Source: Trichopria drosophilae (lineage: Eukaryota; Arthropoda; Insecta; Hymenoptera; Diapriidae). Taken from it: a DNA stretch of 64,000 nucleotides. Of this stretch, positions 11,649 to 23,561 are shown piece after piece. Below the pieces are notes generated by a model, which searched no databases, was not told the origin of the DNA, and was given only the letters and a program-made list of their open reading frames with translations. The stretch is from contig CM059583.1 of assembly GCA_030407085.1 (NCBI GenBank), positions 208,566,001 through 208,630,000 on the forward strand, read 5' to 3'. The number at the start of each line of letters is the position of its first letter. Within the stretch, counting starts at the first letter, position 1. The position numbers and the translations under genes are program-made.

Positions 11649-11923
11649 GTAAGTTAATCTTCTAATGATTTTTTCGAATATTTAGTTATTTAACTTAATA
11701 TTTCTCTTCAATAATAGCTATCAATATATTAATATTGTATTAACTAGAAAATTTATTGCAATTTAATGTGTTTTTCACAAGTTACAATTATCGACCACGT
11801 GGCGACGCGTGCTTCCAATTTTCGCTTATTTTTTTAAAATTTTATTTATATATTATTCTAATTTATTTAATTTCAATTAGATTTTATTACGTGCAATATA
11901 ATAGTTTGAATTTTATCACTGCA

Positions 11924-12051
11924 GCCTTATTGTCTGGGCAAGGAATGTCTGATTTATTGCAGAGCGTTTCTAATCATTAAGGCAAAATTAATTCATGGTT
12001 TAATCATCAAGCAACTTTAATAATTGTTTGACTTCATACTATGAAACAAAT
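11924..12051 (+). ncRNA. H/ACA box snoRNA in RpS9 intron 1
   Basis: Two hairpins with both boxes. Hairpin 1 is closed by GCCTTA (11924-11929) and TAAGGC (11978-11983). The H box AAATTA (ANANNA) is at 11985-11990. Hairpin 2 is closed by TTCAT (11992-11996) and ATGAA, with an upper stem CAAGCAA/TTGTTTG. ACA is at 12046-12048, three nucleotides from the predicted 3' end. It guides pseudouridylation in the nucleolus and is released from the spliced intron. The hairpin 2 left guide TTAATCAT is complementary to ATGATTAA, which I recall as a conserved stretch of 18S rRNA. A paralogue in intron 3 supports it by covariation. Confidence 0.87.
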
Positions 12052-12147
12052 TGTTGATATTATAAATGTGACTTGCGCTTTATAATTATAAATATCGTAA
12101 GTTTAAACATTACTCATAATTCACATGTTAGGTAACGAACCAGCATC

Positions 12148-13514
<1,367 letters not shown>

Positions 13515-13534
13515 ACTGTATTTCAGAATTTCTG

Positions 13535-13540
13535 AATAAA
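13535..13540 (+). terminator. RpS9: RpS9 polyadenylation signal AATAAA
   Basis: AATAAA occurs 20 bp after the RpS9 stop codon, giving the very short 3' UTR common for ribosomal protein genes. A T-rich stretch follows. Confidence 0.75.
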
Positions 13541-13900
13541 AGTTAAATACTTTTTGAAACTTCTTTCCTTTTTATTTCAAAACTGCAAATTAGATGTTTG
13601 TTTTTATGCGAAAGTAGACTTACGTTCTAGTTTATATTGAAGTTTCATCCTAAAGTACTAAAATAAATATTTGTTTTAAAATATAGTATAAAAATTGTCT
13701 TTTTTAATACTGAAAAAATATATGATATAACAAAAAAAAAATGATTTTTCAATTTGAATGCTTTTCATGTTGATGAAAAGTTTAATTACTGTTGATATTG
13801 TGGGGCTGTAATGTATGTGATACAATCGCATGCATTGTAGGAGTGTTATTCTTCCGTTCCAGTGGTTTAGAAAAGCTAAAAACTGAAAAATTGAAGTAAC

Positions 13901-13977
13901 ATGGATCGTTTTCAAAATAAGTTAAGTTCAACATTCCGTAAAAACTTCAACAATATTGAGAAGACTGAATGATGCCG
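13901..13977 (+). CDS. Possible first exon of the small gene at 20.3-20.8 kb, with an overlapping upstream ORF
   Basis: A strong donor GTAAGT at 13978 follows ATGCCG (13972-13977). Joining ATGCCG to the exon at 20324 gives an uninterrupted 75-residue frame with an ATG, which the downstream exons otherwise lack. Directly upstream, ATG at 13901 opens a 23-codon frame (MDRFQNKLSSTFRKN...) that stops with a TGA sharing its A with the next ATG (TGATG, 13970-13974). That arrangement could allow re-initiation. The link to the downstream exons across about 6.3 kb is inference from splice phase only. Confidence 0.33.
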
Positions 13978-14375
13978 GTAAGTCGAAATAATTTTCCATT
14001 CTAAACTGTTTGATCTCTTTAAATATCTAGAATTTAATCATAATGAGCTCATAATGTGGTCAGAAAATACTTCCCGGTCTTCCGAGCGATTTGAGCGCGT
14101 CACCTGTACGGGGTGATAGCAGTCTGTCGAAAAACTGTCGGTCGAAATTCGAACTGCCGAGCGTCGAATGGTCGAACGTCGGAAAGTCGACAATTCGATG
14201 CGTCGACTCGTCGATCTGCCGAAATTCGGCGCGTCGAACCGTCGTTTGGTCGAAAATGTTTTCCTCCTTGCACAGGTATCGGTCGGTAAAGGAGAACATC
14301 CATCGGTGTTGTAGCATCGGAATTTTTAAAAGGGACACGTTCCCCATCGCATGATGTATATGTATATATATTATA

Positions 14376-15446
14376 CAGGGTCATCGAAAAGTATCGGACC
14401 CCCCTAATATCTTCAGTTAGAATGCACTTAGGAGAAAATGTCCAATAGCAAAGTTGTATGGTTTCAAGCGGGGAGTAAGATGATGACCTTGACTTTGACC
14501 TTGACCATGTCCTTCAAGGTCATTTCAAGGACTGAAAGGAAATAACTAATCTGCGTTGAAAAAGTACTGTACATAAATTAAAAATACAACAAAATATTAT
14601 TAAGTCTGTAAATAAAGTAATATTAATCATAAATTTATACAGAATGTTTTGTTCCTCGTATGTTCCTTGTATGTGGTGTATGAAATGAAGCGTGCAGAAT
14701 CGCCGGCATCAGCGCCCCACGCGTTTTTTAGATAATAACGTATAATTAACGCATCTTAGTTCCAAAAAATTTGAAACTTTGCAGAAATCTTCGTCATACA
14801 TTGACGAACAACTTTCCCACTGGAAAACGTAAATTTTGTAACACACTTTTTCTCGATATAGCTCGCAAACGGCGAATTTTCGAGCTCATTAAATTTACTT
14901 CTACATTTGTTAATTATTATTAATAATTCGGTAGATATTTTGTTAACTTAACTTCACCAATCTCTTTCGCCACTATCTTGTGCATGTACCCTGAAAATTT
15001 CAGAATTTTTCATGCAGTTTTTGAGGAGATATGACGAGTTCAAGTCAACAACATTTATTGAATAAAGTCTCCCTTAGATTTCATTGTTACGCGTGGACAA
15101 TACTTTTCCGACCGTTTGAGAGCGCGACCCCTTTTAAGATCCACGTCCTCAATTGTTAACTTCAAACCTTTATAACTCAAAAAGTACTTAATAAAAAAAT
15201 ATTTTATTATAGTGTTTTGGAAAGCTCTCGAGATAAGCTATAAGAATATGCAATAAAATGTAGGGGGTTCTATTTAAAAAAATAAGATTGACCTTGAAAT
15301 GACCTTGAAGGACATGGTCAAGGTCAAAGTCAAGGTCATCATCTTACTCCCCGCTTGAAACCATACAACTTTGCTATTGGACATTTTCTCCTAAGTGCAT
15401 TCTAACTGAAGATATTAGGGGGGTCCGATACTTTTCGATGACCCTG
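14376..15446. mobile_element. Tc1/mariner-type MITE (1,071 bp) nested in the left arm of the hAT-like element
   Basis: CAGGGTCATCGAAAAGTATC at the left and its inverse at the right, with TA on both sides (14374-14375, 15447-15448). The inverted repeats pair almost perfectly for about 155 bp and include a CAAGGTCA-rich block (ACCTTGACTTTGACCTTGAC). The host arm continues uninterrupted on either side, which proves it is the younger insertion. The core is non-coding. Confidence 0.88.
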
Positions 15447-15578
15447 TATATATTTTTACACTAGAAAGAAATATATATTTACATATGTATTTACATTTAT
15501 CATATGTATATCTTTAGTGTTCTAATAACGTAGTGTACAAATAAAAAACAGAATTAAAAAAAAATTTTTAATATATAG

Positions 15579-16331
15579 TTCATTTTAAAGATATTTTCAA
15601 GCTATACAAGTTGCCTCTGTTGGTTTTTGACCTACAATGAATATTTCTCTTGTTATAGCCATAAAAACGGGGGTAAATGCCGATTTTTCAGGTTTTTCGC
15701 GTCTAACTCGTTTCGACACATAGCTATCGAAATATGATACCGGAAAAAGTTGTAGGCGTTGAAAACACAAACATTTTTTGTCCTCTAATACGATGCGATT
15801 AAATTAAAACTGAACCCTATTTGCACTCGTTTTCATAACATTTTGTTATTAATATCGATTTATTTGTAGTACTGTATTTTGTCGACTTTACGAGGCTCTT
15901 GTAGGGTTCAGTTTTAATTTAATCGCATCGTATTAGAGGACAAAAAATGTTTGTTTTTTCAAGGCCTACAACTTTTTCCTGTGTGATATTTCGGTAACTA
16001 TGTGTCGAAACGAGTTAAACGCGAAAACCCTGAAAAATCGGCATTTACCCCGTTTTTATGGCTATAACAAGAGAGATATTCATTGTAGGTCAAAAACCAA
16101 TAGAGACAATTTATAGAGCTTTAAAATATCTTTAAAATGAGCTCCGGTTCGTTGAGATACCTTCAAACAGAGTCGAGATATTTCAAAAAATGTGATTTTT
16201 TCACCTAAAGTTTAGTGTTGAATAACTTAAAAACTCTACCTTCCCGGAAATTTTTTCAGAGGAAAAAGTTGTTCAGAATTATCTGTAGAATCTAGAGTTG
16301 GCCGCTGGGTAATGGTTGGCCGATCACCCTG
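15579..16331. mobile_element. Foldback remnant inside the hAT-like element, CACCCTG right end
   Basis: 15585-15830 (for example GGTTTTTGACCTACAATGAA) is inverted at 15900-16125. The right side continues to GGCCGATCACCCTG|TA at 16331, a TA-type terminus. The matching left terminus is missing, so the copy is truncated. Bases from about 16125 are duplicated at 17866-18067. Confidence 0.65.
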
Positions 16332-16453
16332 TATAATGAAAAAGATTATATTTTTGTAATTCAAAAATATCTATAGAAAACTATTGAAACCTATTCATTT
16401 CTTACAGTAATGAATAAGTTTGAATAGTAGGTAACGCCAGCTCTACGTATACA
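16125..16453 (+). repeat. Direct repeat, copy 1 (copy 2 at 17866-18222)
   Basis: The block from ATCTTTAAAATGAGCTyCGG through the CACCCTG terminus and on to GGTAACGCCAGCTCTACGTA is duplicated 1.7 kb downstream in the same orientation. Copy 2 has an extra segment containing CCCTGCCGAAAAAAA before the shared tail. A third, diverged copy of the tail lies at about 16655-16755. Confidence 0.7.
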
Positions 16454-17512
16454 TATTACATACACAATACAAAATGTATATGTTTTAATAATGTATCATC
16501 GTTAGTAAGTTTTCACCATGATTTAACCATACAATTTAGATGTTTGAATGTGTATTTTACATATCACTCAAGTCAATTATTTGTACGGATTAACACATTA
16601 AAATCATATAATTAGCTATGTGGGTAATTTATATAACTGTATCTGAAAAATAATGAATGAAAACTATTGAAACCTATCCATGTCTTACATTAATTAATAA
16701 GTTTTATTAGAATTAATGCGATAATTCCAGTTCTACGTATGCATATTCTATAATGTAGAATATGGTCAAATATATTTTATTTTTTATGATATTTTAACTA
16801 TACATAATCTATATGATCCAATGGTGAATTTAAATGTTAATGTGTACGTAGAAGTAATTCACAATACAAATGTATGTTTTATTATGTACCATCGTTAGTA
16901 AGTTTCCAGCATGATTTTACCGTATATAATTTATATGTATTAACATATTAAAATCAAATAATTAGCAATATGGGTAATTCAGATAGCTATAAGTTTTAAA
17001 ATTCATCGAATGATCCATATTGCTAATTATTGGAATTGAATGTGTCAGTCAGTATAATTACTTTATTGACTTTAGCGATATGTAACTTTCAGGATTGTAC
17101 AATACGAATTCAATACGTTTGAATATGTTTTTTACGTGTCACTGCAGGCGTGTAAGTTCAGTTTTACCGATAGGTGGCCTTTCATCTCAAGTTGCAAACC
17201 TGTGTATGACGGAGCTCAGTATCGATCAGTATATATGAAGCACTTTTTTATATCATTGTATGTAATATACTGAACGATGTAAATACATGTGTGCGTAATT
17301 AGGATTAATATACTAAGATTATAGAGTGTGAATTTATTCGATTGAAGTGTTTATGTATGTGTTGTGATATAAGTAGATAATTTGTGCGTTTTCGTATGTA
17401 GAAATACTATTGCAGAGCTGTCGTTACCACATTAATTCTGTTATAACTTATTAAGTACTGCAAGAAATGAATAGGTTTCAATTTTTTCATAACAATACAC
17501 ATAGCTTTAAAT

Positions 17513-17772
17513 GAACTACAGAAAACTATTGAAAAACATATTATTATATGCTTTTAAATGTGTTTTCTGAATCGGTTTTTACATATAGAGAATTGTTTTT
17601 ACTTATTCAAATTTTGTAGGGAAAGGTTTTTAATACAAATATTGAATAATTAAAAACATATAAGTATTAAATAAGTAAAAACATATTATCTATTTGTAAA
17701 ACACGATTCAGAAAACACATTCTGAACCATACATTATTTTTTAAAAGTTTTCTATATTTTTTTTCGGCAGGG
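17513..17772. mobile_element. Foldback MITE remnant, CCCTGCCGAAAAAA family
   Basis: Left arm ACAGAAAACTATTGAAAAAC... and TGTTTTCTGAATCGGTTTTT pair with the right arm (AAAACACGATTCAGAAAACA, then TTTTTCGGCAGGG ending 17772). The left terminus is lost. The complete relative is at 24095-24543. Confidence 0.5.
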
Positions 17773-17865
17773 AGTGATTACGAGTAGATGTGTTGTAGTG
17801 ACAAAAAAGCGTAAGGTTAAAGATTTAAGTCATATTAGTATGAAATACCTTTATAATGATAATAT

Positions 17866-18222
17866 CTTTAAAATGAGCTTCGGTTCGCTAAGATACCTTC
17901 ATACAGAGCCGAGATATTTAAAAAAAAAGTGATTTTCCCCCTAAATTTTAGTGTTGAATAACTTAAAAACTCTACCTTCCCGGAAATTTTTTCAGAGGAA
18001 AAAGTTGCTCAGAATTATCTGTACAATCTACAGTTAGCCGCTGGGTAATGGTTGGCCGATCACCCTGTATAATGAAAAAGATTATATTTTTGTAATTAGA
18101 ATATTTAAATTATATTAAAAGCCCTGCCGAAAAAAATCTATAAAAAACTATTGAAACCTATTCATTTCTTACAGTAATGAATAAGTTTGAATAGTAGGTA
18201 ACGCCAGCTCTACGTATACATA
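17866..18222 (+). repeat. Direct repeat, copy 2
   Basis: Parallels 16125-16453 with a few percent of differences and one insertion near 18096-18125. That insertion starts with the CCCTGCCGAAAAAA terminus also seen at 17772 (inverse) and 24095. Confidence 0.7.
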
Positions 18223-18825
18223 GAAATGTTCAAAATATTTGTAAAATTATATACTTGAACAAAACAAGTACACCTACTTACGCCTCCAAAAAAAAAATGA
18301 TTAACATGTACGCCTTGCGATTCTCTCTTTATATAAAAAATTATACATATTTCTTAAAACAAATACACTATAAATTAATATAATTAAAGTGGAGAACATG
18401 GTGCAAGAACAATGATTAGAGTCGATAACAAGGTACAAAGTACTCTGAACCACTTACTCAACTCTTAATCATTATTAAAGATATTTCTTAGGTATATGTT
18501 CAATTTTTTTGCAGTTTATTCATGGTATAATTTAGTTTATAGAATTTGACCAAGCCGTGAAATCGGTCCCCTCTGATTTTGCTACAAATTTTTGATATGG
18601 TTTCTCCATAAAAAAAAATCTTACGAGTAGATGCGTTATAGTGACCACTATATATATATATACCATTGAAAAAAGTGTAAGGTTAAAGATTTAAGTCATA
18701 TTAGTATGAAATACCTATTTCTGCACAGATAATGAATTTCGAGTTTTTTTACTTCTTTAATTGGAGTCATTACATAACATAAGTAAAACATCAATGAAGT
18801 AGTGCTATGTCACATACATCAATAT

Positions 18826-19452
18826 AAGAGTCGACAGTTCAGTTTCTTGACATTTGTGACTTTTCGCATTTCTCCCTCTGAAATTACTCATATATTATTT
18901 AATTGTACACATTTATGGATGAGAAATATATTTGGTACTTCTACTAATAAAATTCTGATAGACAAGAACTCCATTAACATTTTTGATCGAGTCGTTGGAA
19001 GCCTGGTATATTGTCGCAGTCCAATTTGGTCCACTTTTTTATTCAGCTTTTTGTAAACTTAGAAGTTAACTGACCCGAACCAAATAATTTTTTTAACATT
19101 GTTGAGTGTTAGACATAACTCAAGACCTGGTTATGTAATTTCTTTTATGAAAAATTGGAAGAGACAAGGGTATAACTGCATTTTTTGCCAATTTTAGCAG
19201 ACTTGCACAATTTGGCATACCTATATCTTTTTTATAAGTTTACAAAAAGCTGATTAGAAATGTGGACCAAATTGGACCCCCTGCTTCCATCGACTCAACC
19301 AAAAATGTTAATGGAGTTATTAGTAAACGTCACAAATATATTTTTCACATATAAATATGTAAAATTAAATAATATTTGAGTAATTTCTGAGTGAAAAATG
19401 CAAAAAAAATCATTAACCTGACAGCCTTATGTTGACATCGATTATTGATAAT
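18826..19452. mobile_element. Foldback inside the hAT-like element
   Basis: 18946-19060 (AACTCCATTAACATTTTTGA ... GTCCAATTTGGTCCAC ... CAGCTTTTTGTAAACTTA) is inverted at 19222-19330, and weaker pairing extends to about 19452. The 84-codon frame at 18802-19056 lies within the arm and is not a gene. Confidence 0.6.
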
Positions 19453-20323
19453 TTTAAAAAGTCACTTGTTTGACATAAATGAATTCTTCGCTCGAATGCT
19501 AAAGTTCAACTGTCTATATTCTAAACAAAAACTAAATAAAAATGTCTTAAATTTAATAAACATTCTTTAAATTTAATAAAAGTTCTTTAAATTTAATAAT
19601 ACGTCATGATAAGTATTTAAGGATTGTTATGAAACATTGTTTTCTAGCATTCATGAATTTTGCTTCCTACTTTTTTCTTAAAATTTCATAAAATATTTTT
19701 TACAGTGTGCAATATTTTTTGACAAGTTTTGTACAAATTTTCTTGATGATTTGTGTGCTATTTTAAAATAATTAGAACTTGTAAAATGGTCAAAATTTTT
19801 TTTTAATTCTGTTTTTTATTTGTACACTACGTTATTAGAACACTAAAGATATACATATGATAAATGTAAATACATATAAATATATATTTCTTTCTAGTGT
19901 AAAAATATATATAATATATATACATATACATCATGCGATGGGGAACGTGTCCCTTTTAAAAATTCCGATGCTACAACACCGATGGATGTTCTCCTTTACC
20001 GACCGATACCTGTGCAAGGAGGAAAACATTTTCGACCAAACGACGGTTCGACGCGCCGAATTTCGGCAGATCGACGAGTCGACGCATCGAATTGTCGACT
20101 TTCCGACGTTCGACCATTCGACGCTCGGCAGTTCGAATTTCGACCGACAGTTTTTCGACAGACTGCTATCACCCCACCTGTACCTCGATAGTGCTTCTCC
20201 TCACCGACCAGAAACTTTCCCGCCTAAATATAAACATAACCTGATTTACATAAGTGCGTTACAGAGGTTATATACAAGTATCCTGTGCGGTACAGACTTC
20301 AGTGTGTCATATTATCATTACAG

Positions 20324-20783
20324 AATACAGTGGCTTTGAAACTACAAATTTTAAGTAAGTATATTTAAAATACGTGTTGATTATTATATATCATACTTTC
20401 ATTGTGTACAGTGTAATATTTGTACCATGCACATGAAATTCCTCAGCCTACAATCTATCTTGGACGGGCCAAAAAAATACTAAGGCTATATGCAAAACCA
20501 ACTTTGCCGACATCATTATAGGTGAGTGTATAAATAAATAAACTCACATAAACACACATGCGTGCTCGTGCGCGCGCGACGTATGCATGTGTGTATATTT
20601 TCATGAAATTAATAATACGATCTTGTAAAATGTTTATACAGTAAAATGATGTTATAATTATTTATAGAAAGCGTGATGTACGCTACTCAAGGAACGCCGA
20701 TTGCCCAGATTCAAGCGACAATGAAAACATGGTTACAACATGCAGGAGATCGCATTAAACAAGGAAAACATCAATTTTATTAA
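20324..20783 (+). CDS. Small spliced gene, unrecognised product (3' exons)
   Basis: Three exons join in one frame: 20324-20354, 20447-20521 and 20668-20783. All have good signals (acceptors TTACAG, CCTCAG, TTTATAG; donors GTAAGT and GTGAGT). The reading is NTVALKLQILTYNLSWTGQ...ADIIIESVMYATQ...TPIAQIQATMKTWLQHAGDR...QGKHQFY, then TAA and AATAAA within 20 bp. No ATG starts this frame in or upstream of the first of these exons. If spliced from ATGCCG at 13972-13977 the product has 75 residues. It has no signal peptide or membrane segment and no domain I recognise; the C-terminal half looks helical. Consistent phase across three exons makes a real gene likely, but function is unknown. Confidence 0.55.
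20548..20602. repeat. Alternating purine-pyrimidine stretch in intron
   Basis: ACACACATGCGTGC, GTGCGCGCGCGACGTATGC and ATGTGTGTATA follow one another almost without a break in alternation. This is a classical Z-DNA-prone composition and is the most CpG-dense short stretch nearby. Confidence 0.5.
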
Positions 20784-20980
20784 ATAAAATAAATAATAAA
20801 TCTCATGAATGATAAAAGAGATATAAATTATATACTAGATTGAAATATAAAGAATTTTTAATTTGTATGTTTAATGTTATAAGTTCTATTTTAAAAATAA
20901 AAGCAATCTTTTTTTTAATTATATTTCCCCTGTAAAAAATACTACCTACAATCACAGAAATTTCTGTATCACATTATAAA

Positions 20981-20984
<4 letters not shown>

Positions 20985-21025
<41 letters not shown>

Positions 21026-21027
21026 AC
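20985..21027. repeat. (TA)n microsatellite
   Basis: An almost pure TA dinucleotide run of about 40 bp, downstream of the small gene. Confidence 0.85.
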
Positions 21028-21075
21028 TTTAACACTGTTAAAATTAAACATTTGCAATTTTTAATTTTCCTTCAT

Positions 21076-21447
21076 GGGGTTCTAAAGTCGTGAGTCGATA
21101 AGGTAGTAATCTACATTTAAAAAATGTGAATTAAAAATGATTGAACCAATTTTTCAAAATTCGGGCTCAAACAAAGTAATTCTAACCACTGTGCACCATC
21201 TTCTAAGAAAATAATAAAGAAATTAATGGAGAATTGAATAAGAATTTTCTGAAATAAGTAAAAATTATATATTTCAACAAATTCGGAATTAATTCTCAAT
21301 TAATTTCTTTAATATTTTTTAGAAAATCTGGTACACAATAATTAGATCTACTTTGTACGAACCCGAATTTAGAAAAATCGATTCAATAATTTTTATTTTA
21401 CATTTGTTTAGCGCAGAGTACTACCTTATCGGCTAACCGCTTAAAAG
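21076..21447. mobile_element. Diverged MITE, GGGGTTCTAAAGT...GATAAGGTAG termini
   Basis: GGGGTTCTAAAGTCGTGAGT followed by CGATAAGGTAGTA (21076-21108) is answered by TACTACCTTATCGGCTAACC near 21420-21440. The same terminus pattern occurs in the element at 22482-22696 and in the fragment ending near 22117. Target duplication not visible. Confidence 0.5.
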
Positions 21448-21449
21448 GT

Positions 21450-21673
21450 CTTAAATGCTGTCATAATGAGACCTTTAAGAAGAACTCATAATGATATCTT
21501 TACAAAGAAATCATAAAGACCTCATTATGGTGAGATCAGAATGAACTCATAAATTGACGCATTGGACTACATTATGAGAACATTATCACCACATTCTGAT
21601 TCAAAATTAAGAGGTCAGAAAAATTTTAGGAGATCTTTAAGAGAACTTAATGAGATCTTCCTGCTGACTGGGA
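21450..21673. repeat. AGGTCTTTAAGA-rich inverted/tandem repeat
   Basis: CATAATGAGACCTTTAAGAAGAACTCATAATGA is inverted and repeated with variations across the segment (ATAAAGACCTCATTATGG, TTAAGAGAACTTAATGAGATC). Similar 'CTCTTTAAGAGGTC' and 'CATAAAGACCTCAT' blocks recur near 41460-41870. Confidence 0.45.
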
Positions 21674-21809
21674 CGTCACTATATCTCCTCTCTCTGTTTT
21701 TATGCTCTCTTTATACTGCCAGTGGTGAGGATCAGGGGAAGCGGTAAAATAAGGGAAGAAGCCGCCATCTTCCTTGACTCGAAAAGTTAAAATAAGGGGA
21801 GGGCCACTG
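21674..21809. mobile_element. Right half of the 6724-7032 MITE family
   Basis: Closely matches 6895-7032, including GCCGCCATCTTCCTTGACTC and the terminus AAAATAAGGGGAGGGCCACT, and ends with TA. The left half is absent, so this is a truncated copy. Confidence 0.75.
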
Positions 21810-21987
21810 TACATTCTTTAGTAATTTCTCGCAAGGAACATCAAATATCACAGTTATTTGAAAATCACCCATATCATAAAAAGTTGAATTCGTGGTATAA
21901 TTGTTAATAAACTAAAGAATACGCTTATAAAAGTTAGTAATGACATTTTATTTGTATTTTTAAACAAAGAATGTGCAAGTCAAGAAA

Positions 21988-22117
21988 ATTTAATATATTT
22001 GCATTGCATTGTTCAGTGCCAGTAAGGTAGGAAGTTTCACAAAAATGTGAGATTTTTAATTTTAGATTTTTCGAGAAAATGTCTACCTTATCAACGGAGC
22101 ATTTTAGAACCGCCTTT
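21988..22117. mobile_element. Fragment of the GGTTCTAAAGT...GATAAGGTAG MITE family
   Basis: GTCTACCTTATCAACGGAGC followed by ATTTTAGAACCGCC at the right is the inverse of the termini at 21076 and 22482. The left side (CAGTGCCAGTAAGGTAGG) is much decayed. Confidence 0.4.
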
Positions 22118-22481
22118 AGGGGGCGCAAAATGCCGTCTGTCTATCTTAATCAGATTCGTTTTTAACGGCGCTACATTTTCATCGAAAAGCATGCTTTTTA
22201 CGATGAATTAATAATGAATTACTATTTTAGGGAGCTTTATGCATTTAGTAAGAATGTACTAAAACTAATTTTCAAGGAGATCGGTTGAAAATTAGATGAC
22301 AATTCGCAAAATTTCGTAGGTGACAACACTAACTGTTTTGATACTATAAAAATATTTTCTTACGAATTCTCTCACCCAATTATAAACTGATCTCACTAAA
22401 ATAATGTACATTCGTAAAAAGTGAGGGAAAGCGTACTAAAATATATAAGGGCTTCAAATATGTCTATAAGTTTCTGATTAA

Positions 22482-22696
22482 GGGGATTCTAGAGTGCTCA
22501 GACGATAAAGTAGGATTTGCACTAAAAAACATACATAAAAAAAGACAATCGATTTTTTCAGGCTCTGTAAGGGCTTCTAATTGCTACAGACGGTATTCTA
22601 GAAAATGCCAAAGAAATTAAGCGAGAAGCAATTTTTATTTATTCCCGTTTTTTAGTGAAACTTCTTATCTTACCGACTGAATACTTTAGAACCCCC
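22482..22696. mobile_element. TTAA-flanked MITE, GGGGATTCTAGAGTGCTCAG termini
   Basis: The left terminus is matched in inverse by CTGAATACTTTAGAACCCCC at the right. TTAA flanks both sides (22478-22481, 22697-22700). 215 bp, non-coding. Confidence 0.68.
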
Positions 22697-22961
22697 TTAA
22701 TTCGAATATTTTAGGTGAGAAAGTAATGTTATCGACTGCGCAGCTTGTGCTACCCTGTCGGCAACTTCCACTGAGTTGATAATGTCTCCAGAATTCCATG
22801 TGCTTCATTCTTACTCTCTCCATTATCAATCATTCTAAATCCTATTATAAGATTTCTTTATCTTGTTCTGGAATGTTTGTCTCTGCTAATATGCATGCAC
22901 CCAGTAAAAGAAAATGAATAAGATCGAATTAAAAAATTATGTTTCCAATCCGGTTTCTTCT

Positions 22962-23063
22962 CTGCAAACACGGAAAGTAACAGTTATGTAATATTTACGT
23001 AAAGGTTACATTGTTACATAAATGTTACATAGTTGTTACATAACTGTTACTTTTGTGTTTGCA
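22962..23063. mobile_element. 102-bp palindromic MITE, CTGCAAACAC termini
   Basis: CTGCAAACACGGAAAGTAAC and the right arm GTTACTTTTGTGTTTGCAG pair nearly throughout. The centre repeats GTTACATAA-like octamers three to four times. Entire length can fold into one hairpin. Confidence 0.65.
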
Positions 23064-23128
23064 GGGTTGCCATTTCTTATTGAGAAACGCCACAACAAAA
23101 TTCGACGTTCAGTCGTTCATCGCTTTAA

Positions 23129-23561
23129 GGAGGTTCACCAGGTCAAAGAATTAACATTGAGAATTTAACGAAAAAATTATAGTAGGTTAAATAATTAAAG
23201 AAATTAATGCCTGCTAAGTTTCAAGCCCCTAGGTACCTTCAGAGCAGAGAAATTAATAAAAATGTTCACGATTCTTTAACATTGAGTTTTATGGGAACAT
23301 GTATATAGTCATGAAATTCGTATTGAATTAACATTGAGTTTTTCGTAAAATTTATACTGCTGATAAAAAAATTTGTGAGATTTTATTTGCAGAAAGAAAT
23401 ACGTCTCTTCTTACCTTTAGAGACGAGAAATAAAATAAACAAATAGCTAAAAGGGTCATTTTTGGTTATGTTGACGGACGGCAACGTCTTAGAAAGCATA
23501 CCACCGAAGTCATATCGGCGTCCGTTCCACATTTGACTCGGTAGGTACCTGGTGAACCTCC
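23129..23561. mobile_element. TTAA-flanked MITE, GGAGGTTCACCAGG termini
   Basis: GGAGGTTCACCAGGT and ACCTGGTGAACCTCC are exact inverses, with TTAA on both sides (23125-23128, 23562-23565). 433 bp. AACATTGAGTTTT-like blocks repeat in the left half. The short frame at 23383-23574 is not a gene. Confidence 0.75.

Larger units (their letters stand above)
14110..20175. mobile_element. 6,066-bp hAT-like foldback element with perfect 8-bp target duplication
   Basis: The element starts GGGGTGATAGCAGTCTGTCG and ends with the exact inverse. ACCTGTAC flanks both sides (14102-14109 and 20176-20183). An 8-bp duplication is typical of hAT elements. The inverted repeats are about 390 bp long: left 14110-14375 plus 15449-15575, right about 19785-20175. 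The left arm is interrupted by a younger MITE. The outer 150 bp of each arm is an array of GTCGAA-like motifs every 8-12 bp. The interior is a series of foldbacks with no transposase. Frames over 60 codons in the arms are artefacts of this array. Confidence 0.85.

Noticed and set aside
11756..11980. 74-codon frame ending in SVSNH, and a similar ending at 12842
   Set aside because: The shared C-terminal peptide comes from the conserved snoRNA hairpin 1 in the two introns, not from a protein.
19857..20339. 160-codon open frame
   Set aside because: It is the translation of the right arm of the hAT-like element; the inverted left arm gives the same peptide at 14060-14347 on the - strand.
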